From Rhodococcus opacus B4 (GTDB lineage: Bacteria; Actinomycetota; Actinomycetes; Mycobacteriales; Mycobacteriaceae): a stretch of DNA of 64,000 nucleotides. The notes under the pieces were generated by a model that did no database searches, had not been told where the DNA came from, and saw only the letters and a list, made by a program, of their open reading frames with translations. Within the stretch, counting starts at the first letter, position 1; each line of letters starts with the position of its first letter. Positions 44,901 to 51,722 of the stretch are shown here, one piece after another. Location: assembly GCF_000010805.1 (NCBI RefSeq), contig NC_012522.1, positions 434,001-498,000 of the forward strand, read 5' to 3'. The position numbers were made by a program, and so were the translations under genes.

Positions 44901-45861
44901 CCCGGGCCACGAGGTCGCCGACCGTGTCGCCCGATCGGACCTGCACCAGCAGGGGGGCGACGTTGGCGAGCATGCCGCTGGACCGTCGCAGTACTGCGGT
45001 GGTGCGGGCAGATAGGGGAATGTCCACGAGGACTTCTTCCTGTCCCGTCCGCCGTGAGAGATGGCAGGCGAAGGCGGCGATCAGAGCGGCGGCCGCCGTC
45101 GCGCCCGGCCGGCCGCCGGTGTCCTCGAGCCGAGCGACGGTATCGGGAGACAACGCCGCGCGCACGGTGAGGCTGTGGGCGGCGGGGGGCGCCTCCACAT
45201 CGGTCAGGGAGGCCCCGTTCGTGCGCCTGTGGAGTCGTTCGGCCCAGTAGTCGCGGTCGGACGTGAACCGGTGGGATGCCCGGTAGTCCTCTTCGAGTCG
45301 GTGCAGGGTGTGCAGGTCCGCGGCACGGTTCGGTTCGAGAGCACGGTCTTCGACCGCGGCGGTGTACAGGGCGGCGACGCGGTTGACCAGTGTCATCGCC
45401 GCGTATCCGTCGAGGGCGACGTGGTGGATCCGGCTGTACCACAGGTGCCGCTCGTCACCGACGCACAGCAGGGACGACTCGCACAGGTGGTCGTGTTCGA
45501 AATCTACTCGCGCCGTGTAGTTGTCGTGCATCCACGTCTCTGCTGCCGCCATCGGGTCGGATGCGCCGCGAAAGTCGACGACGCCCATGGCCGCGTCGGC
45601 GGGCGGATCGATCACCTGGTGTGGTTCCCCGTCGACGTCGATCAGCCGCAGGAACACCGACTCGTATTCGTGGCCGGCCACGAGCGCGACCTCCCGGAAC
45701 AATTCGACGTCCAGCGGCCCACGAATGTCGACGTACTGCGCGATGCAGATCGGCACGTCCGGGGCGAGTTGCTGTGCGAACCACAGCCCGTGTTGTGCCG
45801 CAGACAGCGGAAACGGATCCGATCGATGCTCACGGTAGGTCGCTCGTGCGGCGTGTTCCAT
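41911..45861 (-). CDS. Single-module nonribosomal peptide synthetase (C-A-T-TE)
   Basis: 1316 residues. The condensation domain (1 to about 430) has HHVALDG at 146-152. The adenylation domain (about 440-940) has [21 protein letters not shown] and YRTGDVVRW. The carrier domain has the phosphopantetheine Ser in GGTSL. The thioesterase has GYSVGG. The layout equals EntF-like terminal modules. Specificity positions read by eye as D-A-F-T-V-A-A-I-M-K, which I cannot match to a known amino acid. ATG 45861 is chosen over a TTG just upstream. No MbtH, aryl starter gene or siderophore receptor is seen nearby, so it is an orphan module acting on a substrate supplied elsewhere. Confidence 0.9.
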   Translation of the reverse strand: MEHAARATYREHRSDPFPLSAAQHGLWFAQQLAPDVPICIAQYVDIRGPLDVELFREVALVAGHEYESVFLRLIDVDGEPHQVIDPPADAAMGVVDFRGASDPMAAAETWMHDNYTARVDFEHDHLCESSLLCVGDERHLWYSRIHHVALDGYAAMTLVNRVAALYTAAVEDRALEPNRAADLHTLHRLEEDYRASHRFTSDRDYWAERLHRRTNGASLTDVEAPPAAHSLTVRAALSPDTVARLEDTGGRPGATAAAALIAAFACHLSRRTGQEEVLVDIPLSARTTAVLRRSSGMLANVAPLLVQVRSGDTVGDLVARVQHELMGAMRHQRGNVEDILRDLGVSAESRRISGPMVNVMLFDQDLTFGSLTGDFRILTTGPVPDLSVNVYRSGTPASTIVEFEANPYRYREDELRSHHAAVVGLIDDVLAADPDTPLAAIGVADVGRLTPVVGGLSVSEVSLPELLAAAVAVDPDAVAVVCEGRGLSYRELDEASNRLARVLLGSGVGCESVVAVAVGRSVESVLSVWAVAKTGAAFVPVDPGYPVGRIEHMVADSGVVVGVTLSGSVAVLPGGVRWVVLDDVETVEWLSSVSAGPVTDGDRGAPVRVGQAAYVIYTSGSTGLPKGVVVSHRGLANVVASQRAGFGGGVGARVLQCASPSFDASVFELVWAVGLGGRLVVVPPTVYGGEELARILVSEGVTHAVLTPTALSSLDPSGLEALGALVVAGEVCPPELVARWAPGRSMFNAYGPTESTIMSNASDGLVVGESVTIGGPVRGFGELVLDARLRPVPVGAVGELYLSGPGLARGYRNRVGLTSARFVADPFGVPGQRMYRTGDVVRWREGAGGGLVLEYVGRADFQVKIRGFRVELGEIESALLGYPGIDHAVVHTSGDRLAGYVVPVAGSDLDTSAVLAHARTRLAPHMVPATVTVLDAVPVTANGKLDRAALPEPDFTAGRAEYRAPRNATEEMVAAAFAGGLGLDRVGLDDNYFALGGTSLTATSVIARIAEDAARAVPVQWIFTHPTPEALAHMIATAPEDARAGDTADRSLDVLLPLRTTGTGSPVFCIHPAIGLAWCFTGLVQYLGDRPVYGLQSPALTDPDLRIDSLQELAGRYVDRIRSVQPHGPYHLVGYSVGGQIAHEMAVQLTGAGDEVATLTMLDTHLAGGLDRTAEKPTMAALLAEFGAVVPRDGDDATTTERAVEVLRRTGGPFAAVTADDLDAVHRVFTQTVDLALAHRPSTPSGVDLLYFGAADSVDAPTGVSAWRQHITGEILVHHVPAAHQQMTSPEALAGIGPVLAHHVLLADKPMRVVSS
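43282..44540. other. Compositional patch covering most of the NRPS adenylation domain
   Basis: Within this stretch the + strand is strikingly poor in G and rich in C and A (runs such as CACCACCCACC). The coding strand is therefore rich in G and T, with codons like GTG, GGG and TCG. Both edges are sharp and fall at the beginning and near the end of the adenylation core (about residues 441-860). The flanking condensation and thioesterase parts have normal Rhodococcus composition. This looks like a replaced or gene-converted domain. Confidence 0.7.
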
Positions 45862-46033
45862 CAAATCACCAATCAGGGTGTTTGCGCCGCTGGGCTCACG
45901 GCGGGACGCTCGGTCCTCTGTACAGGGGCGCCGGACAAGCCGGTGCCACTACAGTCCCTTGGAACGCCGTGCGCGAAAACACACCCTAGGTGTGTTGTGT
46001 GGGCACCCTGACACTCCACGAGCGACTCGCTCT

Positions 46034-46370
46034 TCAACCAGCTCGGCGGTCAGTGCCGATGCCGCGGAGGCGTAAATGCCGTTGAAGTTGGCGGGCGGCA
46101 ACGATTCGAGCAAGAAGTCGCGTCCCCGTTGAGTTGCGCCTGCCGTGAGGACGCGGATCCCGGCGAGCTGTGAGGTCGGTGACGTTCGCGCCCGCCGCGG
46201 CCAGGCACGTCGGGCGCCGTATGCCGGTGAGCGGCCAGGCCATGGGCAGCGGCACCGAGAACAGAATGCGTCGACGGGAGATCCCGGTCCCGCGTGCGGA
46301 TTCGATGACCGAATCGGGGACCGAGCGCAGGCCGACGATTGCGTTGCCGATGGCACGGGCAGTCCCGAAA
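46034..46370 (-). pseudogene. Fragment of an osmoprotectant ABC permease (OpuB/ProW type)
   Basis: On the minus strand, AIGNAIVGLRSVPDSVIESA, GTGISRRRILFSV and PLPMAWPLTGIR follow one another. This is the conserved EAA loop and following helix of glycine betaine/choline permeases. The match stops after GIR; the rest is in broken frames, so only about 60 residues of the original gene remain. No other genes of the transporter are nearby. The tail around 46034-46120 (LPPANFNGIYASAASALTAE) may be another decayed piece. Confidence 0.6.
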
Positions 46371-46489
46371 CAACAGGATTCGAGTCACGCCGATCGGATC
46401 TTCGCATCTTCGCGATTCGAATTCTTCTCCGGCGTCAGCCGATCGGCTGTACTACGAGACGATCCGAGACCGAAGGGGGTAGTCGAACG

Positions 46490-46765
46490 ATGTCGACACC
46501 GGTGACGACGTTGCAGCGTCACGACACAGAGCTGTGGCAGTGGCGATTGTCTGCGCGGTGCCATGAAGAAGACGTGGAGATCTTCTTCCCGGCCGACGCC
46601 GAACGCAGGAACGCGCGCTTCGAGCGGGAAGATCTCGCCAAGGAGTTCTGCCGCGGCTGCGCGGTGGTGGAGGAATGCCTCGCGTATGCCCTCGACACCG
46701 GCCAACAGCACGGAGTCTGGGGAGCAACGACGCCGGGTGAACGACTGGCACGTCTGGACCGCTGA
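46490..46765 (+). CDS. WhiB-family iron-sulfur regulator
   Basis: 91 residues from ATG 46490 (GAAGGGGG upstream). Four cysteines of the Fe-S cluster are seen: SARCHEED near residue 24, then FCRGCAVVEEC. The beta-turn motif GVWGATT and a basic tail follow. WhiB proteins bind sigma factor region 4 and switch genes in response to redox or NO. Which of the WhiB classes it is cannot be said by eye. Confidence 0.88.
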   Translation: MSTPVTTLQRHDTELWQWRLSARCHEEDVEIFFPADAERRNARFEREDLAKEFCRGCAVVEECLAYALDTGQQHGVWGATTPGERLARLDR

Positions 46766-46920
46766 GCTTCGGGAGCGCGAAAGCCGAGTTATATTCGCAA
46801 AGAATTGATTTGGTGCGCCGCGCCCGGACAACAAGTACGTTCACTGTGCCGCGGTCTTGGGAGAGACTGCGGTGACATGCGGTGTTCGAGAAGAGGGGTA
46901 GAACACCGGACGTGGTGGAT

Positions 46921-46962
46921 GGCCCCGTCGACGACGTCTCCTCGAGACGAGTTGACGGGGCC
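46921..46962. terminator. Long hairpin between whiB and the rpmF/rpmJ genes
   Basis: Outer arms GGCCCCGTC and GACGGGGCC (9 bases, perfect) enclose a second inner repeat (GTCTCC with GAGAC). It lies between the convergent whiB and rpmF genes, so it is a bidirectional terminator candidate. Confidence 0.6.
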
Positions 46963-47074
46963 TCCGTCCTTCGATCGCACCTGGAACATTCCGCCCAAGC
47001 GTGAGCCCGACGACGATAGCGCGCAGTGTCATTCCGGAGGGCTCACCGCAGCGAGGCCGGGTCCTTGTTCTCGT

Positions 47075-47248
47075 TCAGAGGTCGCGAGAGTCGATCAGAC
47101 CCGACTGCACCGCCTTCACCAGTCGCCGCGGAACTCGGTGGGTGATGCCGCCAACGGTCACCGTGACAAGGGCCGGGACGGGCGCTTTCCACTGGGCGCG
47201 TCGGGAGCGAGTGTTGGCGCGGGACATACGGCGTTTCGGTACTGCCAT
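47075..47248 (-). CDS. rpmF: Ribosomal protein L32, zinc-independent (C-minus) form
   Basis: 57 residues. The start [20 protein letters not shown] is the unmistakable L32 signature. The later part ([20 protein letters not shown]) has no cysteine, whereas zinc-binding L32 carries CxxC pairs there. Such C-minus paralogs replace the zinc-binding forms in the ribosome when zinc is short, freeing zinc. ATG 47248 has GGAAAGGA upstream. It lies 129 bases downstream of rpmJ on the same strand, behind the same Zur-like box. Confidence 0.88.
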   Translation of the reverse strand: MAVPKRRMSRANTRSRRAQWKAPVPALVTVTVGGITHRVPRRLVKAVQSGLIDSRDL

Positions 47249-47377
47249 GACGAAATCCTTTCCAAGAGTAGAAATCAGGGGCGGCGACCACGGCCAGGCG
47301 AGGAGTGTGCCTGCTATTCCGTACTTTTCGAGGGCGAAGGCTCGCCGCGACGCCGATCGGGCTGCGGGGCCGTCGTG

Positions 47378-47500
47378 TCAGCCCTGGCGAGCTTTGAAGC
47401 GCGGGTTCTGCTTATTGATCACGTACACCCGTCCGCGTCGGCGTACGACCTGAGAGCCGGGTTGATTCTTCAAAGACTTGAGCGATGCACGAACTTTCAA
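47378..47500 (-). CDS. rpmJ: Ribosomal protein L36, zinc-independent (C-minus) form
   Basis: 40 residues: [20 protein letters not shown], then [20 protein letters not shown]. This is the YkgO-type L36 that lacks the Cys/His zinc ribbon. The start is TTG 47500 with a strong AGGAGGT just upstream. It replaces zinc-binding L36 under zinc limitation. The promoter carries a Zur-like palindrome directly before the ribosome-binding site. Confidence 0.9.
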   Translation of the reverse strand: MKVRASLKSLKNQPGSQVVRRRGRVYVINKQNPRFKARQG

Positions 47501-47509
47501 GACACCTCC

Positions 47510-47530
47510 TATTGAAAACGATTGTCGTTA
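47510..47530. promoter_or_regulatory. Zur-like operator of rpmJ-rpmF
   Basis: A palindrome with arms AACGA and TCGTT around TTG (47517-47529), within GAAAACGATTGTCGTTA. It sits 2 bases upstream of the rpmJ ribosome-binding site. It matches 16 of 21 positions of the box at 2344-2364. A second CGATTGTC copy lies at 47549-47556, 30 bases away (about three helical turns). Zur control of C-minus ribosomal paralogs is well established in actinobacteria, which anchors the identity of this box. Confidence 0.75.
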
Positions 47531-47815
47531 TAGTACACCGTCGCATATCGATTGTCACCGAGGCCTGCACTGCGGTCCGCCGGAGGCAGACCAGTCGGTT
47601 CCTGCGGCAGTGGCGTCGGCAAAACCCATCTGGCGACCTCCCCGGAAACGTCGTCCCGCGACAGCTTGAGAGTGGTCCATGCAAGCGATTGCCGGGCGCC
47701 GCATAGCAGTACCGGGCGTCAGTCCCGCTCGCGATTGCCTGGTCCGCACTGCCAACAGGCGAGTAGCGTGGCCCTGCACCGGATCGGGAGACATTCAACG
47801 CGAGAGGCTAATGCC

Positions 47816-48354
47816 ATGCGTCGTGCAACAATTCGTCATTCGATCGTGGCCTGGGCGGCGGCATCCGTGGCGGCCATCGCGATCCCGCTCTGCTCGTCCG
47901 CCACCGCGACAGCGAACCTGCCGCCCGACCCGGGAGGGACGACCACAGCGTTCCAGGTCCCGGTCCGGTTCTTCGCAGGATGCCTGTTGTTGACCACGTT
48001 GGCCTGTGAGTACCCGCCGCCGCTGTCGACTGTGACTCCGTCGGCAACGACGGGTGCATCCGGCGTGGTGACCTTCGCGGCGGAGCGTTCAGCGACGAAC
48101 TCGAGCTACTGCGTCGCCGTGTCGGTGAACTGGTGGAACCTGACCACCGGCGTCGCCGGCAGGACCGCGCTCGGATTCGTAAAGCCCGACCACAGTCAGC
48201 CCACGGCACCGGAGGATAGGTGCCGATACGCCCCCGCGGCGGTCGTCACCGGCAGCGGGACGGTCGCCGCGGTCGCCGACGTCGGCGAACACCCCCTGTC
48301 GACGGTTACAAGATCCTGGTCAACCCGGGGCTCGGCACCTTCCCGGTCCCGTAG
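47816..48354 (+). pseudogene. Secreted protein with a one-base frameshift near its end
   Basis: ATG 47816 (GAGAGG upstream) opens a signal peptide (AWAAASVAAIAIPLCSSATA), followed by an outside domain with Cys residues (FFAGCLLLTTLACEY, SSYCVAVSVNWWN). After VADVGEHP the frame turns to Arg/Ser-rich text. Adding one C to the run of five C at 48292-48296 restores a normal end, VDGYKILVNPGLGTFPVP and stop at 48354 (179 residues). It is either a true frameshift or a homopolymer sequencing error. Family unknown. Confidence 0.6.
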
Positions 48355-48494
48355 CAGCATCGGCCTGACGGGATCGGCCGGCGTTTCCGGATGGCGCGCT
48401 ACGGCAAATCCGCCACCACTTACCTCGGTGGCACTCGTCATCCATCCGTTTACGAATCCGCGGCCCGGGGAATGTCATATCGAGGTGATGCCAG

Positions 48495-48872
48495 ATGTTG
48501 AATTCAGAGATCTCGAACCCCGTGCGGTCCACCCGGAGCTTCCTCGACCGGCGACGAGGGCCGTCGGACCGTGAACTCGTGACCACCGCGAAGGCGGTCC
48601 TGATCACCAGACGCGGGTACAGCGATGCCCAGGCCTTCGACGAACTACTCGACGTGGCGCGCCGACACCACCTCTCCGTACAGGGCGCTGCCCGATGCCT
48701 GATCGATCTCACCAGCAACACCGGTCACCTCACGAGTCGCAGGCCGGTCACGTTTCCCGAGTGGGAAGGACTCCGGGGGCAGCCTTCCGGGCACCACCGT
48801 CGTCCGTCGCAGCGAATGGACAGTTTGCAGGGACGCCACCACCCTCACCTCGCGACACAGATTCGACCGTGA
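48495..48872 (+). CDS. Stand-alone ANTAR-domain protein (copy 1)
   Basis: 125 residues from ATG 48495. Residues 27-75 are an ANTAR three-helix domain (DRELVTTAKAVLITRRGYSD, AQAFDELLDVARRHHL). ANTAR domains bind twin hexaloop RNA and act as antiterminators. No sensor domain is attached. Closely related to the protein at 51032-51361; the C-terminal 40 residues differ and are basic. Confidence 0.75.
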   Translation: MLNSEISNPVRSTRSFLDRRRGPSDRELVTTAKAVLITRRGYSDAQAFDELLDVARRHHLSVQGAARCLIDLTSNTGHLTSRRPVTFPEWEGLRGQPSGHHRRPSQRMDSLQGRHHPHLATQIRP

Positions 48873-48977
48873 CTGCGACGTGTTCTCCCCGACCACGTCG
48901 ACATCGTCGGTCGGCGTGAGTGCTACACGCGCACGAATCCCGGTGATCGGCGGCCGACGCTACCGATCGGAGAGATC

Positions 48978-49736
48978 GTGACCAGAGGAACCACACCAGT
49001 CTCCATCCAGCGCGAACCGGAACTGGCCGGACAGACCGTCGTCCTCATCGGCGGCAGCGCAGGCATCGGGCTCGAAACAGCGCGGCGCGCCCGGACGGAG
49101 GGTGCCGAAGTAATCCTCACCGGGCGCAACCCCGACAAGCTGGAGAGCGCAGCGGCCGATGTAGGCGCGCGGCACACCGCGGCGTTCGACGCCAACGACC
49201 CGGCCGCGTTGCGGACGTTCTTCGAGGGCTTGCCGACGCCGATCGACCATGTGCTGGTGACGGCGGGCGGCCCGCGTTACGCTCCCCTGCTCGAGATGGA
49301 CGCGGATCAGGTGCGCCGAGAACTCAGCGACCACATGGTGCTGGGGCTCGAGGTCGCGCGCAGTGCAGCGAACAAGACGCGGCCCGGGGGCACGCTGCTG
49401 TTCATGGGCGGCACCGGCGGCAGACGCATCGGTCACGGTCTGGGAATCGCCTCCGCCGCCACGGCCGCACTACCCCCGTTCACGGCCGCCCTCGCTCTCG
49501 AACTCGCACCGGTTCGCGTCAACCTCATCGCCGCAGGCTTCGTCGATACCCCGCTATCCGCATCGTTGCTCGGCGATCGGCTCGACGAACGGCGGAACGA
49601 GTTGCGGACGAAGCTACCGATCGGCCGGGTCGTCGGCGCTGCCGACGTCGCAGCACTCGCCGTTCACATCATGTGCAACACGGCCCTCACCGGCGCGACG
49701 TACGACATCGACGGCGGCCAGCAGTTCGTCTTCTGA
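48978..49736 (+). CDS. Short-chain dehydrogenase-like protein without the YxxxK pair
   Basis: 252 residues from GTG 48978 (GGAGAG upstream). The Rossmann start is clear (VVLIGGSAGIGLETARRA) with the TGRN cofactor edge, the VTAGG motif, and the C-terminal GATYDIDGGQQFVF. At the expected active site the sequence reads GIASAATAALPPFTAALALE, without the usual Tyr-x-x-x-Lys. Either it uses other residues or it is not a classical oxidoreductase. Confidence 0.75.
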   Translation: MTRGTTPVSIQREPELAGQTVVLIGGSAGIGLETARRARTEGAEVILTGRNPDKLESAAADVGARHTAAFDANDPAALRTFFEGLPTPIDHVLVTAGGPRYAPLLEMDADQVRRELSDHMVLGLEVARSAANKTRPGGTLLFMGGTGGRRIGHGLGIASAATAALPPFTAALALELAPVRVNLIAAGFVDTPLSASLLGDRLDERRNELRTKLPIGRVVGAADVAALAVHIMCNTALTGATYDIDGGQQFVF

Positions 49737-49867
49737 CGACCACACAGCGACAGCGAAGTGATCCCGCAGGCTGCATATGCTTATGCATCCTCACAGGTTT
49801 TAGTCGGACGCACACACAATTTGCGTGCGCGTCTGACCAATCGGTGCGCAAACACAGCAACCAGCGC

Positions 49868-50018
49868 CGGCATGAGCGGCGACCGGCAGCCGGCCGCCCA
49901 GATCCCCGGGCCGCTCGATGGTCCTGATCAGGGGCTTGACCCAGGACGCCCGAGTAGAAATCGATCGTGCGTTGCATGCCCGAGCGGACGAGCGCAGGGT
50001 GCTTGATACCACGAAGCT
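49868..50018 (-). pseudogene. Remnant of a glyoxalase/VOC protein
   Basis: On the minus strand, GIKHPALVRSGMQRTIDFYS then GVLG is the start of a VOC-fold protein (metal-binding His in the first strand). One base later the frame changes to VKPLIRTIERPGDLGG, which is the direct continuation. The rest of the gene is missing. Confidence 0.55.
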
Positions 50019-50081
50019 CCGAACTGGCAGCACCCCGACGGATAAAGGGAATCAGTGACGCCTTCGGGCTGCGCCTTCACA

Positions 50082-50711
50082 TCACGCCATCTCGGGTACG
50101 TGCAGATGTGCGATCGCCAATTCGAACTCCCCGACCTCGAGGAGCCGGGCGCCGGACTCACGGATTTCCGACGTGCCGATGCTCTCGACCGCGTCACGGG
50201 CACCGGCCTCCGCCGGGGCGCTGTCGAAGGTCATCGACGACACCACACGACCGGCGGCCGGGTCGACGAGCAGACTCGCGCTGCAGAATCCTGCGAGCTC
50301 GTGCATGGCGGGCAGCGAGGACATCTTGTACACGTCGATCACACGGTCCAGGTGACCCGGCTCGACATCGAGCCACGCGACCCGCACCCAGGCACCGTGA
50401 TGTGACCGGTGGTCACGGTGCAGAGCCGCGATGTCCCACCGTGCGACGGTGGCGGTGGCGTGGAAGACCTCGGCCATGCGGTCACGCAGCTGCCGAACCG
50501 GTGCTTCGCTCGCGCGGAGCGCCTCGTCGTCCGTCCAGGAGCTGGTGGCGATGCACCGGCCGGAGCCGCGATCGACCAGCAGGGACATACCGGCGGATCC
50601 TGCTATGTCGGCGAGCGCGGGCATCACGGTGTCGCGGACATGCTTGATCCCCTCGTCGATGAACGACGGGTGCGCATCAAAGGTGGAAGAGCGTGCATAC
50701 ACGATGGGCAT
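50082..50711 (-). CDS. Protein of two repeated ferredoxin-like domains
   Basis: 209 residues from ATG 50711 with GAGGAGAAGG upstream. Two similar halves are visible: each has a strand, a helix, then SLLVDRGSGRCIATSSWTDD in the first and SLLVDPAAGRVVSSMTFDSA in the second. This is the pattern of a duplicated dimeric alpha-beta barrel (ABM-like). Function unknown. Confidence 0.6.
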   Translation of the reverse strand: MPIVYARSSTFDAHPSFIDEGIKHVRDTVMPALADIAGSAGMSLLVDRGSGRCIATSSWTDDEALRASEAPVRQLRDRMAEVFHATATVARWDIAALHRDHRSHHGAWVRVAWLDVEPGHLDRVIDVYKMSSLPAMHELAGFCSASLLVDPAAGRVVSSMTFDSAPAEAGARDAVESIGTSEIRESGARLLEVGEFELAIAHLHVPEMA

Positions 50712-50822
50712 CCTTCTCCTCGGGCGGCGCCGCGTGGCGCCGACGGCCAATCCCCATCTCCCACACTCCTCCCCCTACGCGGGCGAGACAATGACCGACG
50801 GAGATCGGCGAAACCCGGACGC

Positions 50823-51035
50823 CTACTCGGGCCGTGCGGAGGGTTCACCCTCGGCGAGTGCGGTCGCATGGTCGATGACCACGCGCTTCCACCAGGAATC
50901 CAGCGGGCTCGGGTCCGGCCACACGATCGCGTCTGCGGTGAGCGACGACGCGGTTTCGCGTAGCCCGACCGGTTCCGTTCCGGCGATGTCGTCGGGATCG
51001 GCCTGGATGCCGCCGACGGCGCCCTGTTGCGTCAA
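50823..51035 (-). CDS. 70-residue protein coupled to the ANTAR gene
   Basis: The TTG at 51035 overlaps the ANTAR stop (TTGA). The frame reads as a soluble acidic protein (GIQADPDDIAGTEPVGLRET, WPDPSPLDSWWKRVVIDHAT) to a TAG. No family recognised. Composition and coupling support it modestly. Confidence 0.4.
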   Translation of the reverse strand: MTQQGAVGGIQADPDDIAGTEPVGLRETASSLTADAIVWPDPSPLDSWWKRVVIDHATALAEGEPSARPE

Positions 51036-51361
51036 CTTGCCTGAGCGTGCCGGCGGGGAGGGAGTTGGGCGACCAACTGCTCCCACTCGTCGAATCGGGC
51101 GGTGTCGGCCCGACGCGGCCGGGGTGAGGGACCGGCCGCCAGCTCGACCAGGCTCCGGGCAGCGCCGAGGACGGTCAGGTGATGGCGGCGCGCGACGTCG
51201 AGAAGTTCGTCGAATGCCTGGGCGTCGGTGCAGCCGCGGCCTGCAATCAGAATGCCCTTGGCCGTGCCGAGCAGTTCTCGGCCATCGGGGCGCCTCCTCG
51301 GGATCAGGCGCGTCGGGCTGGGTACTGGAGTGAGGGATGGTTCGGTGCTGTCCTCGATCAT
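51032..51361 (-). CDS. Stand-alone ANTAR-domain protein (copy 2)
   Basis: 109 residues from ATG 51361 (GAAGGAG upstream). The ANTAR domain is GRELLGTAKGILIAGRGCTD, AQAFDELLDVARRHHLTVLG. The second stretch is almost identical to copy 1 at 48495. The tail (FDEWEQLVAQLPP) also matches the first part of the tail of copy 1 (FPEWEGL). The two copies lie in inverted orientation 2.2 kb apart and probably arose by duplication. Confidence 0.8.
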   Translation of the reverse strand: MIEDSTEPSLTPVPSPTRLIPRRRPDGRELLGTAKGILIAGRGCTDAQAFDELLDVARRHHLTVLGAARSLVELAAGPSPRPRRADTARFDEWEQLVAQLPPRRHAQAS

Positions 51362-51722
51362 TCCGCGTAACTCCTTCGTTCTCGTGCATCTGCCGCCGGT
51401 GTGCCGACGATCCCGTCCGGACGCAAAATGTGAGTCACGTCACTGTCGATGCACGATCAGTTGTAGCGGACCGAGCCGCACCTGTCATCTAGACGCATGT
51501 CCAGCTCTAAGTGCATTTACCCTGGTGGCGCCGCACACGACGCGATTCGCCACTAACATCACGATGCCAACTTGTGACCTGAACCACACGGTAGCGTTAT
51601 CTCGCGGCGAGATTGCACCGGCTCGGACACCATTTCGGCAAACGATCACGACAGGGCGGTTCGACGGGGGGACGGCGCTAACGAGCGCGATCGGATGCGG
51701 CCCGCCAAATCCCTCTCCGCGC
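51362..51722. other. Intergenic stretch, promoter region of the ANTAR gene
   Basis: About 360 bases without recognisable protein in any frame. It holds the start region of the minus-strand ANTAR gene and the end of the UvrA-like gene. No clear terminator or repeat seen. Confidence 0.4.

Noticed and set aside
43753-45015. A His/Arg/Pro-rich open frame opposite the NRPS that looks like a repeat protein
   Set aside because: The apparent repeats come from the G-poor composition of the adenylation patch on that strand. It is not a repeat protein.
46375-46400. GATTCGAGTC stretch resembling a tRNA T-loop
   Set aside because: No matching acceptor stem, D arm or anticodon arm could be built around it.
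46921-46962. Reading the hairpin as an attachment site or insertion-sequence end
   Set aside because: No transposase or integrase is near and there is no second copy in the window; convergent genes make a terminator the simpler reading.
46841-47032. A 63-codon minus-strand frame downstream of rpmF
   Set aside because: It runs through the 46921-46962 hairpin and is Arg/Pro-rich with no ribosome-binding site; more likely untranslated.
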